Assembly (NCBI RefSeq): GCF_002878395.1
Contig: NC_061116.1
Location: 123,916,415-123,980,414, forward strand
Length of the DNA stretch: 64,000 nucleotides
Direction: 5' to 3'
From: Capsicum annuum
Taxonomy: Eukaryota > Streptophyta > Magnoliopsida > Solanales > Solanaceae
Below are positions 11,989 to 22,591 of this stretch, one piece after another. Made by a program: the position numbers and the translations under genes. Within the stretch, counting starts at the first letter, position 1; every line of letters begins with the position of its first letter. The notes beneath the pieces are model-generated. The model worked only from the letters and a program-made list of their open reading frames with translations. It was not told the DNA's origin and ran no database searches.

Positions 11989-12368
11989 TGTAATACCCCG
12001 CATGTTTCTAAGCTAGGAAGTGAATAAGTATTCCTACGTATGAAATCTGCTATCCTATGATTCATACTTGATTACATGACTTATGATGAATATCCTAGTA
12101 ATAGGATAGCATATGATTCATTAAGCATATTCATATGAGTCACTTAAGGTAATACAAGCTAAGAGTTTTTGAATCAATCAAGTTTTAGTGTTTGATTTTT
12201 AAAGGTTCATCTTTGAATGAGTATAAATCGATGTTAAAATGTTATTTTGGCTGATTTAGACCCACCAAATTGTACATAATTGAATTAGCTTTTCAATGAT
12301 ACCAATTTCGCCTTAATAAAATACTTGAGAGAAAAGTTATGCCCATTTTTGTAAGAAACAGTAAGGAT

Positions 12369-12467
12369 AGGTGATTGGTTAGGCGCCGCCCAACCAAACA
12401 TAGGCGACTGGTTAGGCGCCGCCTAACCTAGCTTAGGAAATTAGTTGGGTGCTGCCTAAGTCCGTTC
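12369..12467. repeat. Three tandem 33-bp GC-rich units with hairpin in element D LTR
   Basis: Units start at 12369, 12402 and 12435; each begins AGG and contains TTRGGYGCYGCC. The second unit contains GGTTAGGCGCCGCCTAACC, with 8-bp perfect inverted arms around a 3-base centre. The third unit is more diverged. The cassette recurs in the 3' LTR at about 19994-20092. It stands out from the AT-rich surroundings and sits immediately after the conserved LTR block. Confidence 0.85.
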
Positions 12468-12556
12468 CAGGTTCTAAAAACACTCCTTTTTTGAGTTATT
12501 TTAAGGGTAATTAAGACTTTTAGCACTCCCTACACGTCCCTAAACATAACCTACAA

Positions 12557-12565
12557 AATATATAG
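12557..12565 (+). promoter_or_regulatory. Possible TATA box of element D LTR
   Basis: AATATATAG sits in the middle of the LTR and is kept as AATATATAA in the 3' LTR (about 20179-20187). It lies downstream of the GC-rich cassette and upstream of a leader-like stretch. Position and conservation suggest the element's promoter, but AT-rich words are common here. Confidence 0.4.
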
Positions 12566-14611
12566 CTTCTAAACATATTACAACCCTATAATCATCTCAA
12601 AGCTCATCATCCAAGAGCACTAAAAGAGAAAAACAACTAGGGTTGCGTAACTAAGCTTGAAGATCCAATTTCAAGGAAATTCCTTCCTCAATCATTAAGA
12701 ATCTTCCTTCTAAGGTATGCATGAGTTTATTCATGGACTCCTTTTGCCCATGAAGCTCAAGAACCATCTTTTAAATTTTGTATCATGATGTCTATGTTGT
12801 TGGTGGTTGATGTTCATGTAGTTAGAGTTTGATGATGCCTAAGATGGGATCTTTGTATGTTTATTATGAGGATATTGTGGTATTTAACGTATAAATATAT
12901 GAATTTGGTGGTTGAATATTTGTAATCTTGATGAATCCAACTATGCATAAGATGTGCGTGTAAGGTATTTGTGGAAATACCTAAGGGAATAGAAATCATG
13001 CTTTCATGACATAATAAGTCCTAAATGACTATTCTATGTTCTAAGTTTATGTTCAACGTGATCCCCGTGCTATTGTCTTGAATTGAAGAAGTTGTACGAG
13101 ATGCTCATGATATTGTTGCGATATGGAATGACCATGTTATTGTATCCATGCAAGTATATACATGTCGTGTGCATTTCAGATCATGTGATAGTTTGTTGAG
13201 AATCATTCTTATTATGAAAGCCTTACTTATGATATTGTGAATTATGGACTCAAATCTTGTGATCAACTCATGTCATGTGTGTCAGTTTCCTCCTATCGAG
13301 TCCTGGGGGTACTTGTACCCAAAAACTATAGTTGTGTGCCTAGAGCTATGTCATGTTTCACAATATTCGAACTCAAGCTATTATTCCACTGACTTCAGCT
13401 AGTCATGTGACTCAGGTAAATATCATGATCTTTGCCAGTTGTCAGATATCTGTAACATTCTACCAGTCAATAGAATTTAGTAAGATTAAGTCATGCGCAG
13501 TCAGTTATTCATGTCCAGTTGCTCCAGATAGAAGTAGAGGTTAGCACCGAGTGAACGCAAGGATGGGAACTCACCCGCCAATTCAGGGTGTAATTCTTAG
13601 TAATCATCCTTGTGTTCCAGAACTACGCAGCCAGTATAGGTTGAGACATCTTAACCCATTAGATTAAGGTTGATGAGGTGGCTTAACTCGTCAGTTTAGG
13701 GTTCCCACCATTCTCATTAAGTACCCCTCAGATAAGGGTCACTCACAGGCTTTCCTTTCCCATGGCATGGTATTGACACCCCTCCAGTTGGGAAGAGATT
13801 GGACCCCAGCTTAGCCATACTGGCATACATGGGGCATGTCGGTTAAACAATACTTCCCATAGTTTCAACATTAGTCTAAATAAAAGAACTCAGGGCATTC
13901 TTCAGATTTTAGTATATACAGGACTATCACATACAGTCGTCCATTTTATCAGTTTTAGTATCAGTCATGATAGTTATCAGTAAACCATGTATTAGCTTAC
14001 AGGTCATGTTATCATGTATTCATGGTCCTAGTTTCTATATATGTGTGTTTGCAATCCCACGTTCATATTAGTCAGTCAGTGTTGTTCATGCATGAAACCC
14101 GTTATGTTCAGCCTACCTTCCTCGAATACTCAGTACTACAGCTGTATTGACGCATTTGCACTATGGTGCTTTCTTTTCATGTTACAACATAGGTTTCAAG
14201 ACATGAGCTCCAGCCCAGCAGTAGTGGTAGCATTCCAGTCGCAGAGACACAGTGAGTCCTCATTGATTTGAGGACAATATGATTTGATACATTTGTTTAT
14301 TTCTTCAGTTTAGTTTTATGGAGTTAGTTTGAGACATGTTCCTTCAACTCCTTATTCAGATAGTTTAGAGGCTTTTAGATTTACGTTCAAATTTACTTTT
14401 AGACTTAGCTTTCAGATTGAGTTGTTTTGGGTATTTTCACCCATATGATTTTATTTAGTTGAACCTTGTGGCCTTACAGTTCTATGTATTCCGCATTATT
14501 ATAACATGATTTGAAGTATACAGGTATAGATATAAGTCATAGGTTAGCTTGTGGTCCCTCGGGGTTGTGAGCATCGTGCAGCATTCCGATTTAGTGAATC
14601 GGGGTGTTACA

Positions 14612-14628
14612 AACTCGGTATCAGAGCC
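14612..14628 (+). other. Element D primer-binding site (tRNA-Met type)
   Basis: AACTCGGTATCAGAGCC begins immediately after the LTR end. GGTATCAGAGC is complementary to the 3' region of plant initiator tRNA-Met, the usual primer of Ty3/gypsy chromoviruses and many copia elements. Confidence 0.85.
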
Positions 14629-14830
14629 TAAGGTTCAATAGAGTCCTAGGAAGTCTGAAAGCCACATCTTCTAGAGTTTTGTACATGGGTGTATTGCGTA
14701 CCACATTTATGGATGGGAGGCTATAAGATGTTTTAGGAATAGTCCCCTTTCTTCATTATTCATGTCATGCTAGTGAGTATAATCACAAGTTAAACTCTCA
14801 GTCTAATCCATTCTTCTCTTATTCTAGACC

Positions 14831-15679
14831 ATGGCCCCAAAGAGAAGGAACCAGCCAGCTCCTCAACTTAAAGATCCTTTAGGCGAACATGTTTCCCATG
14901 TGGAGTTTAGAGCCGCATTTACCACACTTGCTCAGTCAATGGCTGCACAGAATGAACGGCCACCAGTTATTCTGGCCAATCCCAAAGCAGCTAGGGTTCA
15001 GGACTTCACCGAGAGGAACCCTCCATCTTTCCATGGGTCTAAGTCTGATCAGAAACCTCAGGAGTTCATTGACCAAGTTTAAAAGGTCATCGACATCATG
15101 GGTTTTACTTCTATTGATAGTGTTGATTTAGCCACCTACCAGTTGCAGGATGTTCCTTATGATTGGTATAAACAGTGGAAGTCTAAGAGGTTAGATGATG
15201 CAGGCCCTATCGAGTGGGAGGAATTTGTCACGGCCTTCTTATATAGATTCTTTCCCCAAGAGTAGAGAAAAGACAAAGTTCTTGAGTTCATCAACCTTAG
15301 GCAGGGGAATATGATGGTTAGAAAGTATTCTCTCAGATTTACTCAGCTAGCCAGGTATGCTCCTCATGTGGGTGTAGACAATAGAGCTAAGATGAGAAAG
15401 TTTATGTCAGGGGTCAATGATAGCATGGTAAATGAGTATAAGTCTGTGATGCTGATCGGTGATATGACCTTAGCCAGAATTATGACCCATGCCCAGCAAG
15501 TAGAAGAGCAGAAGTTTAAGACAAGGGAGAGGAAGAATAAGAGAGCAAGGTCAGGTAACTTCAACTTTTCTCACCCCAAGTCAGATGGAGAAAACCATTC
15601 ACAGTTTCGCTTAGAGACGGTAATACAGACAAATTGCAAGACTCTAAATATCAGGGCAGTATTAGCAGTGCCCGGATGA
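14831..15679 (+). pseudogene. Element D gag (capsid region) with two in-frame stops
   Basis: This is the structural protein of the virus-like particle. The frame opens MAPKRRNQPAPQ and reads through the retrotransposon-gag domain: NPPSFHGS, QEFIDQV, LQDVPYDWYKQW, EWEEFVTAFLYRFFPQE, KVLEFINLRQG, YSLRFTQLARYAPH, MRKFMSGVND. A basic tail follows (KTRERKNKRARSG). All is in one frame except the stops at 15080-15082 and about 15265. After 15679 the frame shifts before the zinc knuckle. The start is the first ATG after the primer site that begins the MAPKR-type Gag. Confidence 0.9.
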
Positions 15680-16353
15680 ATCCCCTTTATTAGACTTATG
15701 GTAAGTACCACAAGGGCATTTATAGAGGCGGTAGTGAGGTCTGTTTTGGTTGTGGCAAGCTAGGCCACATGATTAGGGAGTTTCTGAATTCAAGTCTTCA
15801 GGGTCAGTAAAATCATTCTATAGCTCAGTCCAGTTGCCCAAACCAGCAGGGTGCTATTTCCAGTGCTACCAGTAGGCAACACCTAAATAGACTCTATGTT
15901 CTTCAGTACCGACAGGATCAGGAAAATTCTCCTGATGTCGTTACTGGTACGTTACAGATTTTCTATATTCATGTTTATGCTTTAGTAGACCCAGTTGTGT
16001 CTTTGTTTTTTGTTACTCCATACATAGCAGGCGATTTTGAAATCAGTCCTAAAGTCCTAGTAGAACCCTTCTCAGTCTCTACCCTAGTAGGTAAAACTAT
16101 CATAGCCCGATGCGTATACAGGAACTGCCCAGTTATAATATCTCAGAAATCCACATCAGCAGATTTAGTAGAGTTAGAGATGACTGATTTTGATGTCATT
16201 CTTGGCATGGATTGGATTCATTCCTACTATGCCACAGTCGACTGTAGAAATAGGATAGTTCAGTTTCAGTTCTCGAATGAGCCCGCCCTAGTGTAGAAGG
16301 GTAGCATTTCAGCGTTCAGAGGTCAACTTATTTCCTACCTTCAGGCAAGGAAA
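15680..16353 (+). pseudogene. Element D zinc knuckle and aspartic protease (active site lost)
   Basis: At 15742 the frame reads CFGCGKLGHMIREF, a CCHC nucleocapsid knuckle whose last cysteine has become phenylalanine. The protease follows in the same frame. Where the family has an aspartate followed by S/T/P-G-S, this copy reads LVDPVVSLFFVTPYIAG (about 15985), so the catalytic glycine is lost. Further on, VSTLVGKTIIARCVYRNCPV, MTDFDVILGMDWIHSYYATVDC and NRIVQFQF are clear. A TAG at 16294-16296 stands where A and B have tryptophan. The polyprotein could not be processed. Confidence 0.87.
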
Positions 16354-17290
16354 ATGATTTATAAGGGGTATATGTATCATCTCGTGCATGTTAAAGATTC
16401 CAGTTTTGAATCTCCCAACCTCGAAACAGTCCCTGTTGTTAATGAATACTCAAATGTCTTTCCCAAAGATCTTCTAGACATTCCTCTCAAAAGGGAAATA
16501 GACTTCGACATAGACCTTCTTCCGGATACTCAACTTATTTCTATTCTGCCATACAGAATGACACCAACACAAATTAAGAAGTTGAAAGATCAGTTGAAAG
16601 ATCTCTTAGATAAGGGATTCATTAGACCCAGCATTTCCCCATGGAGTGCGCCAGTGTTATTCGTGTGCAAGAAAAATGGTTCTCTCAGGATGTGTATTGA
16701 TTACCATCAACTCAACAAGGTCATGATCAAGAACAAATATCCTCTTTCCAGGATTGATGATCTATTCAACCAACTTTAGGGTGCCAGTTACTTCTCCAAG
16801 ATAGACCTCAGATCAGTCTATCATCAGCTCAGAGTTAGAGAATGTGACATTTCAAAGACAGCTATCCACACTCGGTATGGTCATTTTGAATTTTTAGTCA
16901 TGTCATTTGTTCTTACCAATTCCCTACAGATTTTATAGATTTGATGAACCGTGTGTTCAAGCAGTACTTGGACATGTTTGTCATAGTCTTTATAGATGAT
17001 ATTCTGGGGTATTCTCGCACAAAGCATGATTATGCAGACCATCTCAGAATTGTTCTTCAGACTCTCAAGGATCACTAGTTATTCACTAAGTTCAATAAGT
17101 ACGAATTTTGGCTAAGATCAGTAGCATTCCTTGGCCATATATTTTCCAGTGATGGCATTAGAGTAGATCCTCAGAAAACTGAGGTAGTAAGAAACTGGCC
17201 CAGACCTGTATCTCCATCAGATGTTAGGACTTTCTTGGGTTTGGATGGCTATTACAGATGGTTTTTTTTAGGTATTTTCTTATATTGGAT
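16354..17290 (+). pseudogene. Element D reverse transcriptase (frameshifted)
   Basis: Motifs in order are [62 protein letters not shown], a TAG at 16777-16779, then [30 protein letters not shown]. After a frameshift near 16920 come [28 protein letters not shown], with both catalytic aspartates, FLGHIFSSDGIRVDPQKTEVV and RTFLGLDGYYRW. A run of eight T near 17262 marks a second frameshift before RNase H. The first stop falls where B has glutamine (LLQGA). Confidence 0.9.
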
Positions 17291-17790
17291 CTCCCATGTC
17301 TAGATTGACTCATAACAAGATTAAGTTTTAGTGGTTAGATTCATGCAAGAAGATCTTTCAAGAGTTGAAGACTCGACTCACCTCATCTCTAGTTCTAGCT
17401 ATGCCATATGGTTCAGACGGTTTTGTAGTCTATTGTGATGCATCCATAGTGAGTTTAGGTTGTGTCCTCATGCATCATGGTAAGGTCATAGACTACGCCT
17501 CAAGACAGTTAAAGTCACATGAGAAGAATTATCCTACTCATGATCTTGAGTTCGCAGCGGTAGTTTTTGCCTTGAAGATTTGGAGGCATTATCTTTATGG
17601 AGTTCATGTATATGTCTTCACAGACCATAAAAGCCTCCAGTATGTCTTTTCCCAGAAAGATCTCAATCTTCGCCAGAGAAGGTGGTTAGAGCTCTTGAAG
17701 GATTATGACGTGAGTGTTCTTTATCATCCAGACAAGGTCAATGTTGTGGCCGACGCTCTCAGTCAACTCTCCATGGGTAGTATTTCTCAC
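17291..17790 (+). pseudogene. Element D RNase H
   Basis: This is the best preserved domain of D: 17365-18213 is a single open frame spanning most of RNase H and the first part of integrase. Visible are [20 protein letters not shown] (first catalytic aspartate), [32 protein letters not shown] (catalytic glutamate), [31 protein letters not shown] (aspartate) and [12 protein letters not shown] (final aspartate). All acidic residues are kept. An upstream TAG at about 17329 sits where the family has glutamine before a tryptophan. The enzyme would degrade RNA in the RNA:DNA hybrid. Confidence 0.9.
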
Positions 17791-19370
17791 GTTGAGGGTG
17801 GTAAGAAAAAGATGGCTCAGGATATCCATTATCTTGCCAGACTATGTGTTCGCTTAATTGATTCTTCAGAGGGTGGTGTATATGTTCATAGTAGTTCAGA
17901 GTCATCTCTAGTTTCTGAGGTGAAAGAGAAACAAGACAGGGATCCTAGCCTTGTCAAGCTCAAAGAGCCAGTTCAGAATCAGAAAGTCGAGGTTTTCTCC
18001 CAAGGAGGAGATGGTGTTCTCTGTTGTCAGGGTCGTCTATGTGTTCCTGGTGTAGATGAATTGAAGCAGCGAATTCTTGCAGAAGCGCATGGTGCAAAAT
18101 ACTCTATTCATCCAAGGGCCACTAAGATGTACCACGATATGAGGGAGATCTATTGGTGGAGTGGGATGAAGAGAGATATTGTAGAGTTTGTGGCTAAGTG
18201 CTCTACATATTAGCAGGTTAAGATAGAGCATCAGAAACCTAGTGGTTCCATGCAAAATTTCTCTATTCCTACTTAAAAATGGGAAGAAGTTAACATGGAC
18301 TTCGTGACGGGTTTGCCTAGAACTCATCATCAGCATGATTCAGTCTGGGTCATTATAGATAGAATGACTAAGTCGGCTCATTTCCTTTCTGTTCGTACTT
18401 CTTATTCCACTGAGGATTACACCAAACTCAATTCAGGTAGTTTGTTAGGTTACACGGTGTTCCACTATCTATCATCTCACACAGAGGTACCCAGTTCACT
18501 TCTCACTTTTGGAAAGCATTCCAAAAAGATCTCGGTACCCAAGTCCATCTCGGCACAACATTTTATCCTCAGACAGATAGTCAAGCAGAGAGGACCATTC
18601 AAACTCTTGAATATATGCTAAGGACGTGTGCAATTAACTTCAAGGGAAGTTGGGATGACCACTTGCCTTTGATTGAGTTTGCATACAACAATAGCTATTA
18701 TTCTAGTATTCAGATGGATCTATTCGAAGCTCTTTATGGTAGGAGATGTAGATCTTTGATTGGTTGGTTCAAAGTTAGTGAGGCCTGAATCATAGGTCCT
18801 GACTTAGTATTCGATGCCTTAGAGAAATTTTAGTTGATCAGAGAAAAAATTGGGAATGCTTAGAGCCGACAGAAGTCCTATGTAGATGTTCGTAGAAAGG
18901 ATCTTGAGTTCGAGGTCAATGACTATGTCTATCTTAAGATATCTCCCACGAAGGGAGTGAAGAGGTTTGGCAATAAAGGGAAACTCAATCCCTGGTATGT
19001 CGGTCCCTTCAAAATTCTTTGTCACTTCGGCAAGGTAGCTTATGAGCTTGAGTTGCCTTCAGATCTAGCTTCAGTCCATCCAGTATTCCATGTCTCTTTG
19101 CTAAAGAAGTGCATAGGTGACCCAACAGTTGTTCTCCCTATTCAAAGCATAGACATTCATAACAGCCTCTCTTATGAAGAGATTCTAATCGAAATCATAG
19201 ATTATCAGACTCGTGGATTGAGGAACATAGAAGTCTCTCTAGTCAAGGTTCTTTGGCGAAATCAATCTCATGAGGGAGCTACTTGGGAAGCAGAAACAGA
19301 TATGCATACCAAATATCCTCACCTCTTCCCCGCCAATTCAGATCAAGCTCAAGGTAACAGTTCTCCTTAA
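17791..19370 (+). pseudogene. Element D integrase with chromodomain-like C-terminus
   Basis: The HHCC zinc domain reads [43 protein letters not shown] and then CSTY followed by TAG, where B has CMVCQQVK, so the last cysteine and a glutamine are lost. The core shows MDFVTGLP, VIIDRMTKSAHF (first aspartate), a frameshifted GTQF segment near 18485, TDSQAERTIQTL (catalytic glutamate, about 18575-18610) and AYNNSYYSSIQMDLFEALYGRRC. The GPY/F module NPWYVGPFKIL and VHPVFHVSLLKKCIGDP lie in 18957-19370, ending with WRNQSHEGATWEAE and KYPHLF, the chromodomain-like tail. At least two frameshifts and several stops are present. Confidence 0.9.
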
Positions 19371-19595
19371 TCTTATTCAGTTTCACGTTCATGTTTCCAG
19401 TATAAACTTGGTACCTATTAACCGTTTCATACACAGTCATGCATTCATGTGTCAGTTATCCGTGCTTTAGATATGCATGAGTTCATTATGTTTAGCATGT
19501 CAGTCATGAGATCAAGTTGCAATTCTTCATGTTCAGTTCAGGTTCTATTGTCTTGTATCCCTTCTCAGTAAATTCTCATTTGAGGATGAATGTTC

Positions 19596-19610
19596 CTAAA
19601 GGGGAGATAT
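19596..19610 (+). other. Element D polypurine tract
   Basis: TAAAGGGGAGATAT lies directly before the 3' LTR and is the expected primer site for plus-strand DNA synthesis. The segment 19371-19595 between the pol stop and this tract is a short 3' untranslated region with no other signal. Confidence 0.75.
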
Positions 19611-20269
19611 TGTAATACCCCGCATATTTCTAAGCTAGGAAGTGAATAAGTATTCCAATGTATGAAATCTCCTATCCTGTGATTCATACTTGAGTACATG
19701 ACTTACAATGAATTTCCTAGTGATAGGATAGCTTATGATGCATTAAGCATGTTCAAATATTTCACTTAAGGTAATACAAGTTAAGAGTTTTTGAATCTAT
19801 CAAGTTTTAGTGTTCGATTTTTCAAGGGTCATGTTTGAACGAGTATAACTCAATGTAAATATGGCATTTTGTCTGATTTAGACCTATCAATTTGTATAGA
19901 ATCGAATTAGATTTCCAACGATGCCAATTTTGGCTTAATCCAAAGCCCGAGTGAAAAGTTATGCCCATTTTCGCGAGAGATAGTAAGGATAGGCGATTGG
20001 TTAGGCGCCGCCCAACCAAACATAGTCAATTGGTTAGGCACCTCCTAACCTAGCTTAGGGAATCACTTGGGCGCTGCCTAAGTCAGTTCCAGGTGCCAAA
20101 AACACTCTGTTTTGAGTTATTTTTAGGGTAATTAAGTCTTTTAACACTCTTTACATGTCCCTAAACATAACCCTACGAAATATATAACTTCTAAACATAT
20201 TACAACCCTATTATCATATCAAAGCTCATCATCCAAGAGCACTAAAAGAGAAAAACAACTAGGGTTGCG

Positions 20270-20873
20270 TAACTAAGCTTGAAGATCCGATTTCAAGGAA
20301 ATTCCTCCGTCAATCATCAAGAATCTTCCTTCTAAGGTATGCGTGAGTTGATTCATGGACTTCTTTCATCAATGAAGCTCAAGAACCATCTTCTAAATTT
20401 TGTATCAAGATGTTTATGTTGTGGGTGGTTGATGTTCATGTGGTTGGAATCTGATGTTGCCTAAAATAGGATCTTTGTATGTTTATTGTGAGGATATGGT
20501 TGTATTTAACATATAAATATGNNNNNNNNNNNNNNNNNNNNNNNNNNNNNNNNNNNNNNNNNNNNNNNNNNNNNNNNNNNNNNNNNNNNNNNNNNNNNNN
20601 NNNNNNNNNNNNNNNNNNNNNTAACTAAGCTTGAGGATCCGATTTCAAGGAAATTCCTCCGTCAATCATCAAGAATCTTCCTTCTAAGGTATGCGTGAGT
20701 TGATTCATGGACTTCTTTCATCAATGAAGCTCAAGAACCATCTTCTAAATTTTGTATCAAGATGTTTATGTTGTGGGTGGTTGATGTTCATGTGGTTGGA
20801 ATCTGATGTTGCCTAAAATAGGATCTTTGTATGTTTATTGTGAGGATATGGTTGTATTTAACATATAAATATG
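20270..20873. repeat. 252-bp direct repeat on both sides of the N gap (probable assembly artefact)
   Basis: 20270-20521 and 20622-20873 match, with one visible difference (GAAGATCC versus GAGGATCC), and they flank 100 N exactly. The 5' LTR has only one copy of this segment (about 12652-12902). This fits two contig ends that overlap but were not merged. Confidence 0.9.
20522..20621. other. Assembly gap of 100 N
   Basis: A run of exactly 100 N is a conventional placeholder for a gap of unknown size. Nothing can be said of the missing bases; the flanks suggest that none may be missing. Confidence 0.98.
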
Positions 20874-22591
20874 GGAATTTGGTGGTTGAATATTTGTAAT
20901 CTTGATGAATCCACCTATGCCTAAGATGTGCATGTAAGGTTTTTGTGAAAATACCTAAGGGAATAGAAATCATGCTTTTATGACATAATAAGTCCTAACT
21001 GACTATTCCATGTTCTATGTTTATGTTCAACGTGATCCCCGTGCTATTGTCTTGAATTGAAGAAGTTGTACGAGATGCTCATGATATTGTTGCGATATAG
21101 AATGACAATGTTATTGAAGCCATGCATGTATATACATGTTTTGTGCATTTTCGATCATGTGAAAGTTTGTTGAGAATCATTCTTATTAAGAAAGCGTTAC
21201 TTATGATATTGTGAATTGTGGACTCAAATTTTGTGATCAAGTCATGTCGTGTGTGTCATTTTCCTCCTATCGAGTCCTGGAGGTATTTGTACCCAAAAAC
21301 TGTAGCTATGTGCCTAGAGCCATGTCATGTTTCACGATATTCGAACTCAAGCTATGATTCCATAGACTTCAGCCAGTCATGTGACTCAGGAAAACCTCAT
21401 GATCTTAGTCAGTTGTCAGATATCAATAACATTCCGCCAGTCAACAAAATTCAGTAAGATTAAGTCATGCATAGTCAGTTATTCATGTCCAGTCCCTCCA
21501 GATGGGAGTAGAGGTTAGCACCGAGTGAACCCAAGGATGGGAACTCACCCGCCAGTTCAGGGTGTGATTCTTAGTAGTCATCCTTGTGTTCCAGAACTAT
21601 GTAGCCAGCGTAGGTTGAGACATCTTAACCCGTCAGATTAGGGTTGATGAGGTGGCTTAACCAGTTAATTTAGAGTTCCCACCATTCTCATTGAGTACCC
21701 GCCAGATAAGGGTCACTCACAGGCTGTCCTTACCTATGGCATGGTATTGACACCCCTCCAGTTGGGGAAGAGATTGGACCCCAGCTTAGCCATAACGGCA
21801 TACATAGGGCATGTCCGTTAAACACTACTTCCCACAGTTTCAGTATCAGTCTCAATAAAATAACTCAGGGTGTTCTTAAGATTTTAGTATATACAGGACT
21901 GTTAGATACAGTCGTCCATGTTATCAGTTTCAGTATTAGTCATGACAGTTATCAGTAAACTATGTATTATCTTACAGTTCATGCTATCATGTATTCACCA
22001 TCCCAGTTTCTACATATGTGTGTTTGCACTCCCATGTTCATATTAGTCAGCTAGTGTTGTTCATGCATGAAACCCTTTATGTCAAGCCTACCTTTCTCAT
22101 ATACTCAGTACTCCAATTGTACTGACACATTTGCGCTATGGTGCTTTCTTTTCATGTTACACCATAGGTTCCGAGACATGAGCTCCAACCCAATAGTAGC
22201 GGTAGAAGTCCAATCACAGAGACATAGTGAGTCCTCATTGATTCGAGGAAAATATGATTTGATACATTTATTTATTTCTTCAGTACAATTTTATGGAGTT
22301 CGTTAGAGACATGTTCCTTCAACTCCTTATTCAGATAGTTTAGAGCCTTTCAGATTTACGTTTAGATTTATGTTCAGACTTAGCTTTCAGATTGAGTTAT
22401 TTTGGGTATTTTCACCCACATGATTTTATTCAGTTGAACCTTATGGCCTTACAGTTCTATGTATTCTTCATTATTATATCATGATTTGCAGTATACAGGT
22501 ACAAATATCTGTCATGGGTTAGCTTGCGGTCCCTCGGGGTCATGAGCACCGTGTAGCATTCCGGTTCAGCGAATTGGGGTGTTATAACTTT

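Larger units (their letters stand above)
11989..14611 (+). repeat. Element D 5' LTR
   Basis: This LTR is 2623 bp, starting TGTAATACCCCGC and ending GGGGTGTTACA. The two ends are near-complementary, extending the usual TG…CA to about 10 bp. It contains a block of about 90 bp shared with K, E and G (12253-12345), a cassette of three 33-bp units (12369-12467), a TATA-like AATATATAG (12557-12565) and a GGTATGC motif at 12715-12721. The small open frames inside are not conserved as proteins. Confidence 0.92.
11989..22586 (+). mobile_element. Element D: complete Del/Tekay-type Ty3/gypsy chromovirus, youngest layer of the nest
   Basis: D has both LTRs (11989-14611 and 19611-22586), a tRNA-Met-type primer site, gag, pol with an integrase C-terminal chromodomain-like end, and a polypurine tract. 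It is flanked by an exact 5-bp duplication, ACTTT (11984-11988 and 22587-22591), inside LINE ORF2. Apart from an assembly gap in the 3' LTR, its structure is complete. All genes carry stops or frameshifts. In the first 300 bp the LTRs differ at roughly one position in ten by eye, so it is not recent but is younger than B, which agrees with the nesting order. Confidence 0.93.
19611..22586 (+). repeat. Element D 3' LTR, containing an assembly gap
   Basis: It matches the 5' LTR from TGTAATACCCCGC to GGGGTGTTATA, where the terminal CA is changed to TA. The apparent length is 2976 bp. Subtracting the 100 N and one copy of the repeated 252 bp gives 2624, against 2623 for the 5' LTR. The TATA-like word, 33-bp cassette and GGTATGC motif are all kept. 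Confidence 0.92.

Noticed and set aside
14612..14628. tRNA-like sequence
   Set aside because: Only the short primer complement is present, not a tRNA gene; its place beside the LTR explains it. No cloverleaf was seen anywhere in the window.
20270..20873. Tandem duplication within an LTR
   Set aside because: The copies end exactly at a 100-N placeholder and the partner LTR has a single copy, so an assembly artefact is the better explanation.
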